From NCBI GenBank assembly GCA_036278595.1, contig DASUKS010000019.1, positions 1-30,887 on the forward strand: 30,887 bases of DNA, written 5' to 3'. Within the stretch, counting starts at the first letter, position 1. Each line of letters opens with the position of its first letter. Below, piece by piece: positions 8,089 to 16,032 of the stretch. The position numbers and the translations under genes were made by a program. Source of the DNA: JADMII01 sp036278595. GTDB taxonomy: Bacteria > Chloroflexota > Dehalococcoidia > DSTF01 > JACRBR01. A model generated the notes under the pieces. That model saw only the letters and a program-made list of their open reading frames with translations. It was not told the origin of the DNA and did not search any database.

Positions 8089-9084
8089 TTGGCTGTCACG
8101 AGGAAGAAGGACTTCAACTTCGCGGGCATTCGGGTCGAAGTGTCGGCCGATGCGACGCGGGCTGAGCGCATCCAGCGCAGCAGGCTGTACCGGATGCTGC
8201 GGCCGGCGCGGCAAGATGGCGGCGGGGCGCCGGTGCTGGTGCGGGAGAGCGCCGCCGGCGGTGCCGCGAGCCCGGTGAGCACAGCAGACCCGGAAGCGCA
8301 GGCGATCGCCGAGCGCATCGCCGGGATCGGCTGGTACCACACGATCGACCTCGGGCACGGGATAGCGACGCCGGGGTTCATCGACAACCGAAGTTCGGTG
8401 CCGCTATTCGGCATTCCTGACGACCTGACCGGCAAGCGCTGCCTCGACATCGGGACGTACGACGGGTTCTGGGCCTTCGAGATGGAGCGGCGGGGCGCCA
8501 GCGAGATCATCGGCATCGACGTGGACTCGCCGATCGAGCACGACATCCCGCGGCTGGCGCGGCTCAAGGCGATGCGCGAGCGCGGCGAGGCGCACGACAA
8601 GCACCGGCAGGTCTGGAACGACCAGCTCGCGAACATCGGGATCGAGTACCCCGGGCAGGGGTTCCAGACTGCGAAGCAGCTGCTGGGCTCGAAGGCGCAA
8701 CGCGAGGCCGTGAACGTGTACGACGTGTCCCCGGAGCGTCTGGGGATGTTCGACCTGGTGATGATCAGCCAGTTGCTGCTGCGGCTCCGTGACCCGCAGA
8801 CGGTGATCGAGAACATGTTCTCGGTGGCGCGGGAGTGCGCGATCATCGCCGAGCCATACGACCCCGAGCTCGAGCAGCTCGGCCGTCCGGTGAGCGAGTT
8901 CACGGGCACGACGCTGATGGGCATCTGGTGGCGTCACAGCATCAAGTCGATGCGCCGGATGATGGAGATCGCGGGCTTCGACCCGGTCGAAGAAGTGGCG
9001 CGGTTCGAGGTCGAGAATCGGGCCGGCCGGTTTCACAAGGTGGTGCTCAAGGGCCACGTGCCGGCAGCGGCACGCGAGGGCTGA
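8089..9084 (+). CDS. Class I SAM-dependent methyltransferase (CmoB/DUF1698-like), paralogue 2
   Basis: Homologue of the methyltransferases at 4055 and 9105. It shares the N-terminal FNFAGIRVEV...RSRLYRMLRP module, the WYHTIDLGHGIATPGFIDNR signature and motif I in the form CLDIGTYDGFWAFEMERRGA, followed by GIDVDSP. An insert of about 30 residues (LKAMRERGEAHDKHRQVWND region) is absent from the first paralogue. FDLVMISQLLLRLRDPQ and IIAEPYDPELE complete the fold. The TTG start at 8089 is preceded by CGGGAGAG and follows P4; no better in-frame start precedes the conserved N-terminus. It is the first gene of the 17-kb operon-like run. Likely a glycan methyltransferase; substrate unknown. Confidence 0.85.
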   Translation: MAVTRKKDFNFAGIRVEVSADATRAERIQRSRLYRMLRPARQDGGGAPVLVRESAAGGAASPVSTADPEAQAIAERIAGIGWYHTIDLGHGIATPGFIDNRSSVPLFGIPDDLTGKRCLDIGTYDGFWAFEMERRGASEIIGIDVDSPIEHDIPRLARLKAMRERGEAHDKHRQVWNDQLANIGIEYPGQGFQTAKQLLGSKAQREAVNVYDVSPERLGMFDLVMISQLLLRLRDPQTVIENMFSVARECAIIAEPYDPELEQLGRPVSEFTGTTLMGIWWRHSIKSMRRMMEIAGFDPVEEVARFEVENRAGRFHKVVLKGHVPAAAREG

Positions 9085-9104
9085 AGGCCAGGAGGAAGGA
9101 CGAC

Positions 9105-10139
9105 ATGCCGAAACAGACCAGCACGTGGCCGACGGAGCCGCTGAAGCGTGAGCGAAAGGTACGGCTCGGTTCGCTCGAAGTCGGGCTCGCGATGGATGCG
9201 GGCCCTGCGGAGCGTCTGCGGAACAGCCTGCCGTACCGGTACGTCGTGCGGCCGGCGCTGTCGCGGCTCTCGGGAGCGCGCAACGGCAACGGCCACAACG
9301 GCAACGGCAATGGGAACGGCAACGGCCACGCGTCTGGCGAGGACATCAGCGTGTACAAGGCGGGGCGCCCGGCGGCGAAGCCGATCGCGCCGCTGACGGA
9401 GCCAACAACGCCGGAGGCGCGGGCGCTCATCGAGAAGATCTCCGGGTATCAGTGGTACCACACGATCGACCTTGGCCACGGCGTTGCGACGCCGGGCTAC
9501 GTCGACCACCGCGCGCAATTGCCGTTCTACCATCTGCCCGAGGACATGACGGGCATGCGGGTGCTCGACGTCGCTACGTTCGATGGGTTCTGGGCGTTCG
9601 AGTTCGAGCGCCGCGGGGCTGAAGTGACGGCGATCGACGTCGCCTCGATGCGCGACATCGACATCCCGACGAACTGGCTGGATGAGTTCGACAAGTCGGG
9701 CGTGAACCACGAGATGGGCGTCGGGTTCAAGATCGCGAAGGAGATCAAAGGCTCGAACGTCAGGCGCGAGATCTGCAGCGTGTACGACGCCAGCCCGGAG
9801 CGGCTCGGCATGTTCGACATGGTGTTCACGAGCGACCTGCTGATCCACCTCCGTGACCCGCTGCGGGCGATGGAGGCGATCTGGACGGTCACGAAGGGGT
9901 TCGCGGTGTTCGCGGACGTCTACCACCCCGAACTCGAGGCGTTCACCGGCAACGCGCTCGCGCAGTTCGCGCGCGCGGGCTCCGGCCGCAGCGACGTGTG
10001 GTGGCGGCCGAACACGACGACGTACCGCGTCTGGGCGCAGCTCGCGCGCTTCTCACGCATGGAGGAGAAGTCGCGGTTCGTCCTGCAGGCGCACTTCCAG
10101 GACCCGATCCCGAAGGTCGTGTTCCATGCGTACCGGTAG
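9105..10139 (+). CDS. Class I SAM-dependent methyltransferase (CmoB/DUF1698-like), paralogue 3
   Basis: Third member of the family (344 aa). ATG 9105 follows a GGAGG ribosome binding site (9091-9095) and gives the shared N-terminal module (VRLGSLEVGLAMD...LRNSLPYR). A low-complexity Asn-Gly-His linker (residues 60-75) separates it from WYHTIDLGHGVATPGYVDHR, motif I VLDVATFDGFWAFEFERRGA, AIDVAS, FDMVFTSDLLIHLRDP and VFADVYHPELE. It lies 20 nt after paralogue 2, which suggests tandem duplication, yet its motif I (ATFDGFW) is closer to paralogue 1. A glycan methyltransferase is the likely role, by context only. Confidence 0.86.
   Translation: MPKQTSTWPTEPLKRERKVRLGSLEVGLAMDAGPAERLRNSLPYRYVVRPALSRLSGARNGNGHNGNGNGNGNGHASGEDISVYKAGRPAAKPIAPLTEPTTPEARALIEKISGYQWYHTIDLGHGVATPGYVDHRAQLPFYHLPEDMTGMRVLDVATFDGFWAFEFERRGAEVTAIDVASMRDIDIPTNWLDEFDKSGVNHEMGVGFKIAKEIKGSNVRREICSVYDASPERLGMFDMVFTSDLLIHLRDPLRAMEAIWTVTKGFAVFADVYHPELEAFTGNALAQFARAGSGRSDVWWRPNTTTYRVWAQLARFSRMEEKSRFVLQAHFQDPIPKVVFHAYR
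9282..9329 (+). repeat. AAC-GGC/CAC codon repeat encoding an Asn-Gly-His linker
   Basis: Sixteen codons alternate Asn with Gly or His (NGNGHNGNGNGNGNGH). The stretch joins the N-terminal module to the catalytic domain of the third methyltransferase. Neither of the other two paralogues has it, so it probably arose by slippage-type expansion. Confidence 0.85.
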
Positions 10140-10178
10140 GAGCGCCGCGTCCGGCATCGACGATCGCGGCACGCGCGG

Positions 10179-11372
10179 ATGAAGATCGCGTTTCCCTATC
10201 CGACGTACTGGCCCTACATCCGGCGCGGCGCGGAGCGGTGTATCCACGACCTTTCGGCGTATCTCGCCGAGCAGGGGCACACCGTCGACATCATCACGTC
10301 GAAGCCGGGCGCGGGGCGCATCGCGTATGACGGACGCGTGCGCGTCGTATACCTCCGGCAGCTATCGCACCCCCTGACGTACCGCTACGGGCCGCTCGCG
10401 CGCCTGTACGCCTTCGGGCTGACGGCGGTGCCGCACCTGGTGCGCGGGAAGTACGACGTCGCGCACATGTGGAGTTACTCGTCGGTGGTGGCCGCGCCGC
10501 TGCTCAGGCGGCAGTTCGACCTCCCGTACCTGTACCACCTGATCGTGAAGAACCATTACTGGCCGGGGCGGCTCGATCGCTGGATGTTCTCCCAGCTGCT
10601 GCACAATGCGGACCACGTCGCGGCGCTGACGCCGCTCGGCGCGCAGGAGGCGACGGCCGAATACGGCATCCCGGTGGATGTGATCTCGCCGCCGGTCGAC
10701 ATGGCGCGCTTCGTACCGCGGGACGAGAAGGACCTCGCGCATCCGCAGGTGTTGTTCACCGGCGACCTCGGCGATCCGCGCAAGGGCGGCCAGCTGCTTC
10801 TGCGTGCGTGGGACGAGATCCATCGCCGCTGCCCGGAGGCGCGGCTGGTGCTCGCGGGTCCGTTCGGGTTGATCGGATTCGACTTCGGCGTCGATGTATA
10901 CACCCTCGAGCGGCTCGACCTCGTGCGAAGCGCATCCGCGCGCGACGCGATCGAAATCCGCGGGCCGGGCACGGTCGAGGAGTTGCCGACGACCTATGCG
11001 CGGGCGGCGGTCACGGTGCTGCCTTCGGTCGAAGAGGCGTTCGGGATGGTGGTGACGGAATCGCTCTCCTCCGGGACACCGGTGGTCTGCAGCGAGTTCG
11101 GCGGCCCGGGAGAGATCGTAAACAGCCGGGAGATCGGCGTGCGCGTGCCGCTCCGGACGTACTTCGACCTCACGAGTGAGCGGGCGGCACGGTCGCTCGC
11201 GGATGCCGTCGTGGAGGCGATCGACCTCGCGCGGCGGCCGGGGACCTCGGATGCATGCCGCGCGGCGGCGGAGCCGTGGTCGCTGTCGCGGGTGGGGGCG
11301 AAGCTCGAATCCGTGCTCGAGACGATGGCGTCCGGCGGCGCGCGGCGCGAGGTAGCGGCGGTGGCGCGATGA
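10179..11372 (+). CDS. Glycosyltransferase family 4
   Basis: GT-B retaining glycosyltransferase adding a sugar to the lipid-linked repeat unit in the cytoplasm. The N-terminal acceptor half starts FPYPTYWPYIRRGAERCIHD (glycine-poor, so unlike the usual GGxxxH loop). The donor half holds LFTGDLGDPRKGGQLLLRAW and the E-X7-E motif (E286-AFGMVVT-E294) followed by SGTPVV. ATG 10179 is 39 nt after the methyltransferase stop with only a weak ribosome binding site. The 3' end overlaps the next gene by ATGA. Donor sugar is unknown. Confidence 0.9.
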   Translation: MKIAFPYPTYWPYIRRGAERCIHDLSAYLAEQGHTVDIITSKPGAGRIAYDGRVRVVYLRQLSHPLTYRYGPLARLYAFGLTAVPHLVRGKYDVAHMWSYSSVVAAPLLRRQFDLPYLYHLIVKNHYWPGRLDRWMFSQLLHNADHVAALTPLGAQEATAEYGIPVDVISPPVDMARFVPRDEKDLAHPQVLFTGDLGDPRKGGQLLLRAWDEIHRRCPEARLVLAGPFGLIGFDFGVDVYTLERLDLVRSASARDAIEIRGPGTVEELPTTYARAAVTVLPSVEEAFGMVVTESLSSGTPVVCSEFGGPGEIVNSREIGVRVPLRTYFDLTSERAARSLADAVVEAIDLARRPGTSDACRAAAEPWSLSRVGAKLESVLETMASGGARREVAAVAR

Positions 11373-13189
11373 CGACAGAGATCGCGGGCGCGCGACCTGA
11401 TGGCGGCGACATCGATGCGCGCCGGGTAGTGTACGGCGTGCTCGACGAGATGCAGATCGCCGAACGTGCGTACCATCACCAGAACTTCACGGCGCCGCTT
11501 GTCGCGGACATCCTGGCGCGCGTCGCCCGCCGTATGCGCGCGGGCGACCGTGTGCTGCTGATCGGCGGCAGCACGCTGCTCGTCGAGTCGTTGGCGCGGC
11601 TCGAGATCGCGCTGGATGTGTGGGCGCTGCCTGCGACGTACCTGAACGACGAGGCCAAGCCGTACGTACGGGCGACCGTGCTGCCCGGCAACATCGCCGA
11701 GCGGTGCACGGCCGAGCGCCAGGCCTACGACGTCATCGTTGTGCCGCTGCTGCTGGAAGCGCTCGACCCGGACGCGGCGGTCGGCCTGATGCGCGCCCTC
11801 TCGGCGATGCTCAGCCGTGGTGGATGCCTGATCTTCGCGACGGCGAACCAGAGCCGGCTGGACCGGCGGCTCGCGGCGCTGACCGGGCGGGCGGCGGTCC
11901 CGGCGGGGAACGGTGGCGTGTCGCTCGGCTGGCCGTCGTCGCCGGAAGGGCGGCTGTATCGCCGCGACGAGTTGCTCGAGATGGCACGTGCGGCGGGGCT
12001 GAGCGTCGAGACGTGCGAGTACGTGAGGGCGGAGCAGATCTTCATGGAGATGGAGCTGCTCGGCGTGTTCGCGTACAGCATGCGCCGCCTGGAGCGGGGC
12101 ATCCGGCGTGTGGTGCCTTCGACGCGCGACGTGGTCGTGCTCGAGTGCGGCCGCCGGATCGGGTGGGAATATCCGGTGAAGACGCGCGCCGACATCCCGA
12201 GCGTGAGCGTGCTGGTGGAGCGCCGCTGCGGGGGCGAGCGGCTGCGGACGACGCTCGAATCGCTGGCGCGTCAGACGTACCCCGCGGACCAGTACGACAT
12301 CGTCGTGCTCGACGCGTCGGGTGATCGCGGTACCGCGCAGATCGTCGCTGCGATCGCTGAGGACTCGGCGTGCCGCATCCGCGTCCTGCGCTCGGAGCAC
12401 GGAGGCCCGCGTCTGCGAAACGAGGCGATGGCGCAGATCGAAAGTGACATAACGGCGCATACGGACGACACGTGCGTGCTGCCGGACGACTGGATCGAGT
12501 CGGCCATCGCGTGGCTCGGCGCCGATACGGCGGCCATCAGCGGCCCGGTGTTCGCGTCGTCGGGAAGCGCGCCGCGGTACCTCGAGGTCGCCGGGACGCG
12601 GCCGGATCCGGACGAGAAGTCGCCGCCATCCGAGGTGATGTTCGCGGCGAGCAACGTGTTCTACCGGACCGCGGTGGCGCGCGCGGCGGGCAGCTTCGAC
12701 GAAACGATGACGTCGGGCGGGTCGCCGGCGTTCGGCTGGGACACCGAACTCGCATGGCGGCTGCGGCGCCTCGGCTGGCAGGCCCGCTATCGCGAAGAGG
12801 TCTACCAGTTCCGGTACTTCCCGGACGACGTGAGCAGCGCAGGCTGGATGCGCCGGCAGTGGCGACAGGCGCACGACGTGCCGCGCCTTGCCGCGCGCGT
12901 GCCGGAGTACGCGCAGCGGTCGCTGCTCGGAGGCGTGTTCGCCTCGCGGCAGACGATGTACTTCGACCTGGCAGTGGCGGCGTCGGTGGTCGCGGTGCGG
13001 CGGCGGCAGGCGCGCTGGTTGGTGCTGACCGTGCCGTGGATGAGCACGATCAGCTCGCGCGTGGACGCGTGGCCGCCGCGGAACTGGCCGCGTTCGGCGA
13101 AGACCGTGGGGTCCATCGCGCTGCGCCAGGCGATCTGGCTTGCCGGCCTCATCGCTGGATCGATCAAGGCGCGCCGGGTGGTGCTATGA
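11369..13189 (+). CDS. Fusion of a methyltransferase-like domain and a GT2 glycosyltransferase
   Basis: Two-domain protein of 606 aa. Residues about 20-235 look like a class I methyltransferase fold: AYHHQNFTAPLVADILARV, RVLLIGGSTLLVESLARL in place of motif I, YDVIVVPLLLEALDP and LSRGGCLIFATAN. The G-x-G-x-G loop is poor. Residues about 277-606 are a GT2 domain homologous to those at 14995 and 16029, with VVLDASGD (312-319), RLRNEAMA, SNVFYR (429-433) and WDTELAWRLRRLGW (457-470). The metal-binding DXD aligns with D366-D367-T368, so the second Asp is lost. The C-terminus GSIKARRVVL is shared with the other GT2s. ATG 11369 overlaps the GT4 stop (ATGA). One or both domains may be catalytically impaired. 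Confidence 0.82.
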   Translation: MTTEIAGARPDGGDIDARRVVYGVLDEMQIAERAYHHQNFTAPLVADILARVARRMRAGDRVLLIGGSTLLVESLARLEIALDVWALPATYLNDEAKPYVRATVLPGNIAERCTAERQAYDVIVVPLLLEALDPDAAVGLMRALSAMLSRGGCLIFATANQSRLDRRLAALTGRAAVPAGNGGVSLGWPSSPEGRLYRRDELLEMARAAGLSVETCEYVRAEQIFMEMELLGVFAYSMRRLERGIRRVVPSTRDVVVLECGRRIGWEYPVKTRADIPSVSVLVERRCGGERLRTTLESLARQTYPADQYDIVVLDASGDRGTAQIVAAIAEDSACRIRVLRSEHGGPRLRNEAMAQIESDITAHTDDTCVLPDDWIESAIAWLGADTAAISGPVFASSGSAPRYLEVAGTRPDPDEKSPPSEVMFAASNVFYRTAVARAAGSFDETMTSGGSPAFGWDTELAWRLRRLGWQARYREEVYQFRYFPDDVSSAGWMRRQWRQAHDVPRLAARVPEYAQRSLLGGVFASRQTMYFDLAVAASVVAVRRRQARWLVLTVPWMSTISSRVDAWPPRNWPRSAKTVGSIALRQAIWLAGLIAGSIKARRVVL

Positions 13190-14214
13190 GGGGCGAGCAA
13201 ACGGCGATCGAGACAGTCGGCGTCACGATGCAGTTTCCGCAGCAGCAAGGCTGGAGGTCGTTCTTCAAACGCGGACCCGGGAAGATCGCGCTCGATGACG
13301 TCAGCCTCAGCGTCGGACGGGGCGAGATCTTCGGGCTCCTCGGTCCGAACGGGGCCGGCAAGACGACGTTGGTAAAGGTGTTGTCGACGCTCGCGATCCC
13401 GACCGCGGGCAGCGCGTACGTCGCAGGCGTCGACGTCGTGCGAGACAGCATCGGCGTGCGGCGCCGGCTCGGCGTGGTGTACGGGGACGAGCGGACATTC
13501 TACTGGCGCATCTCGGCCCTCGAGAACCTCATCTTCTACGGATGCCTGTACGGGATGAACGTACGCGAGGCGCGCAGGCGCTCGTCGGAGCTACTCGAAC
13601 TCGTCGGGCTGGGACATGCGGCGGACGTCCGCATGCACCACTACTCGTCGGGGATGAAGCAGCGCGCTTCGATCGCGCGGGGGCTGCTCAACGATCCGGA
13701 GATCCTGATCATGGACGAGCCGACGCGCGCGCTCGATCCGATGGCCGCGCTCGAGCTGCGCCGCCTCGTGAAGGAGCGCGTCGTGAACGAGCGGCGCACG
13801 GTGCTCATCGCAACGAACATCATGGCCGAGGCGGAGTCACTCTGCGACCGCGTCGCGTTCATCAACGGCGGGCGGGTGCAGGTCGTCGGAGAGATCCATG
13901 AGCTGCGTGCGATGCTGGGCGCCGACGAAGTGCTGCACGTCGACGCCGGCGGGCTGACGTACGCCTCGATCGAGCGGCTACGACGCGTGCCCGGGGTACA
14001 GACGCTGAAGGTGAGCCCGCGCGCGAACGACCAGTATCGCATCGAACTGACGGCGCAGCAGGACACCGCGGTGATCCCGGCGATTGTGCGGCGCATCGTC
14101 GAGGAGGGCGGCGAGGTGTGGTCGTGCGGGAAGCGCGAGCTGACGCTCGAAGAGATGTTCACGACGATGGTGCAGAAGGGGCCCGTGCAACCGCCGGCGG
14201 AGGTGCCGGCATGA
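13186..14214 (+). CDS. ABC transporter ATP-binding protein (ABC-2 exporter)
   Basis: Nucleotide-binding subunit of an exporter, paired with the permease at 14211. Walker A is GPNGAGKT (53-60), the Q-loop region is VVYGDERTFYWRISALENL, the signature is YSSGMKQR (153-160) and Walker B ILIMDEPT has D177/E178, followed by D-loop ALDP. The H-loop position, normally His in a 'TH' pair, is Asn211 (IATNIMAEAE). A C-terminal region of about 110 residues follows. At 342 aa it is typical of drug/glycan ABC-2 ATPases. Starts and ends in ATGA overlaps. The substrate could be a glycan, lipid-linked glycan or another envelope component. Confidence 0.9.
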   Translation: MRGEQTAIETVGVTMQFPQQQGWRSFFKRGPGKIALDDVSLSVGRGEIFGLLGPNGAGKTTLVKVLSTLAIPTAGSAYVAGVDVVRDSIGVRRRLGVVYGDERTFYWRISALENLIFYGCLYGMNVREARRRSSELLELVGLGHAADVRMHHYSSGMKQRASIARGLLNDPEILIMDEPTRALDPMAALELRRLVKERVVNERRTVLIATNIMAEAESLCDRVAFINGGRVQVVGEIHELRAMLGADEVLHVDAGGLTYASIERLRRVPGVQTLKVSPRANDQYRIELTAQQDTAVIPAIVRRIVEEGGEVWSCGKRELTLEEMFTTMVQKGPVQPPAEVPA

Positions 14215-15005
14215 ACATCGCCATCGCGTACCTCCGCCGCGACTTCCTGATCTGGAGCAGCTACCGGCTCGCCGCGTTCTGGCAGGTGCTGGGCGTGTTT
14301 ACGATGATCGGGCTCATCTACTTCACCGGCTCGGCGATCAACAGCCACTCCGACCTGATCAAGCAGCAGGGCGGCAGCTACGTCGCGTTCATCTTCCTGG
14401 GTCTCGCGTTCATGGACGTGTTCATGCAGGGGCTGGCCGCGCTGCCGCGCGCGATCAATGACAACCAGCGCACCGGCACGCTCGAGCCGATGCTGCTCGC
14501 GCCCGTGCGCGAATACGAGCTGATGGGATCGCTCTGGTTGTTCCGGCTCGCGTTCTCGATGTTCCGCATGTCGCTGTTCGTCATCTTCGGCTTCGCGGTG
14601 CTTGGGTTCTGGCACTCGGCGAACCCGCTGACGATCGTGGTGGTCTTCGTGCCGGCGCTGGTGACGTTCGTCGCGCTAGGAGGCTTCTCGGCGGCGTTCA
14701 TGCTGCTCGTGAAGCAGGGCGACCCGGTGCTGGTAGCGTTCACGGCGATTACGGCCGTGCTGGGCGGGGCGATCTTTCCGGTGCACGCGCTGCCCGGGTG
14801 GGTCCAGCCGCTCGCTCTGCTGGTGCCCCTCACGCACGCCCTGACCGGCATCCGCGACGGGTTCGACGGGGCGAGCATCACCGACGTCGCGCCACAGATC
14901 GCCACGCTGTGCGCGATGGCCACGGTGCTCACGCCGCCATCGGTGTATGCGTTCGTATGGGCGCTCAATCGGGCAAAGCGGGAGGGATCGCTCGGTGAGT
15001 ACTAG
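14211..15005 (+). CDS. ABC-2 type transporter permease
   Basis: Integral membrane partner of the preceding ATPase, 264 aa with about six hydrophobic segments: residues about 20-40, 58-80, 105-128, 138-162, 168-190 and 225-250. The cytoplasmic stretch NDNQRTGTLEPMLLAPVREY, between the second and third segments, is characteristic of ABC-2 permeases and probably contacts the ATPase. GGAIFPVHALPGWVQPLALL near the fifth segment is also typical. ATG 14211 overlaps the ATPase stop, and the 3' end overlaps the next GTG start by 11 nt. This points to obligate co-expression. Confidence 0.9.
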   Translation: MNIAIAYLRRDFLIWSSYRLAAFWQVLGVFTMIGLIYFTGSAINSHSDLIKQQGGSYVAFIFLGLAFMDVFMQGLAALPRAINDNQRTGTLEPMLLAPVREYELMGSLWLFRLAFSMFRMSLFVIFGFAVLGFWHSANPLTIVVVFVPALVTFVALGGFSAAFMLLVKQGDPVLVAFTAITAVLGGAIFPVHALPGWVQPLALLVPLTHALTGIRDGFDGASITDVAPQIATLCAMATVLTPPSVYAFVWALNRAKREGSLGEY

Positions 15006-16032
15006 TGCTGTGCAGCCACACGCGGAGGCCGCCGGCCACCGGACGGCGTGGCCGTTCGTGTCGGTGATCGTGCCGACGCGCAATCGTGCGTCGTACCTGC
15101 CGGACGTCCTCGGCGCGCTCGCGAACCAGGTGTACCCGACGGACCGGATGGAGATCATCGTCGTCGATAACTCCTCGACGGATGCGACGGAGGAGGTCGT
15201 GCGCCGGGCGGCGGATGCGGGGCCGTTCCCCGTGCGATACCTGCGGAAGCAGGACGACGGTCCGGCGGCATCGAGGAACCGTGGCGCGGAGATGGCGCAG
15301 GGCGACATCCTGGCGTTCACGGACAGCGACTGCGTGCCCGGCCCAGCCTGGGTGCGCAACGCGGCCGCGCGCTTCGAGGGCGACATCGCGCTGGTGTGCG
15401 GGCCGATCATGCCGGTCTGGGACGGGCCCGACCCGGTGTTCTTCATGCACCAGATCTACGAGGTCAACCACGAGGATGGCCTGTACGCGACGGCCAACGT
15501 CTTCTACCGCCGCGACCGATTCATCGAGTTGGGTGGGTTCGAGGAGCAATTCAGGACCTACTCGTGGGGCCAGCCCGTGGGCGGCGACGATACGGATCTC
15601 GGATGGCGCGTCCGGCGCAACGGCGGAGAGACCATGTTTGCCGCGGATGCGGTGATCTATCACCAGGCGACGCCGATCTCCGCGAAGAGCTACCTGCTGC
15701 AGCCGCTCGCCGCGCAGATCGTCCCACGCCTCGTTGCGCAGAACCCGGAGCTGCGCAGGACGATGCTGTACCGGCGGTACTTTCTGCACCGCCAGAGCGC
15801 GACGTTCGTGCTCGCACTCATGGGCCTCGCCGGCATGCGGCGGACGCGGGCGAGCGCGCTGCTCGTGCTGCCGTGGGCGAAGACGACGTGGCCGGCGGTG
15901 AAGCGCGACATCTGGCCGCCGAAGCGCTGGGGACGTGCGGCGCTGCGATTCGCGCTGCAGGTCGAGAGCTCCGCGGTGCTGACCGCCACGCTGGTCCAGA
16001 GCAGTATCAGGAACCGGAGCATCGTCTTGTGA
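14995..16032 (+). CDS. Glycosyltransferase family 2 (first of a tandem pair)
   Basis: Inverting GT-A enzyme. VSVIVPTRNR (22-31), IIVVDNSSTD (54-63), GPAASRNRG and AFTDSDCVP with an intact DXD (D110-S-D112) are present. The acceptor/base region is DDTDLGWRVRR (198-208). The C-terminal 100 residues include hydrophobic segments and end SSIRNRSIVL, matching the tails of the 11369 and 16029 products, which suggests a membrane-associated subfamily. GTG 14995 lies 8 nt after a GGAGGG sequence and overlaps the permease end. Sugar donor unknown. Confidence 0.92.
   Translation: MSTSAVQPHAEAAGHRTAWPFVSVIVPTRNRASYLPDVLGALANQVYPTDRMEIIVVDNSSTDATEEVVRRAADAGPFPVRYLRKQDDGPAASRNRGAEMAQGDILAFTDSDCVPGPAWVRNAAARFEGDIALVCGPIMPVWDGPDPVFFMHQIYEVNHEDGLYATANVFYRRDRFIELGGFEEQFRTYSWGQPVGGDDTDLGWRVRRNGGETMFAADAVIYHQATPISAKSYLLQPLAAQIVPRLVAQNPELRRTMLYRRYFLHRQSATFVLALMGLAGMRRTRASALLVLPWAKTTWPAVKRDIWPPKRWGRAALRFALQVESSAVLTATLVQSSIRNRSIVL

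Noticed and set aside
12428..12446. GACATAACGG inside the fusion gene as a regulator box
   Set aside because: A single half-site in coding sequence with no second repeat at 11 bp and no promoter context.
10994..12874. Very long - strand open frame (626 codons)
   Set aside because: Lies opposite GT4 and the MTase-GT2 fusion, has shadow-type composition and no family features. The same applies to - strand frames at 5329-6744 and 21357-23186.
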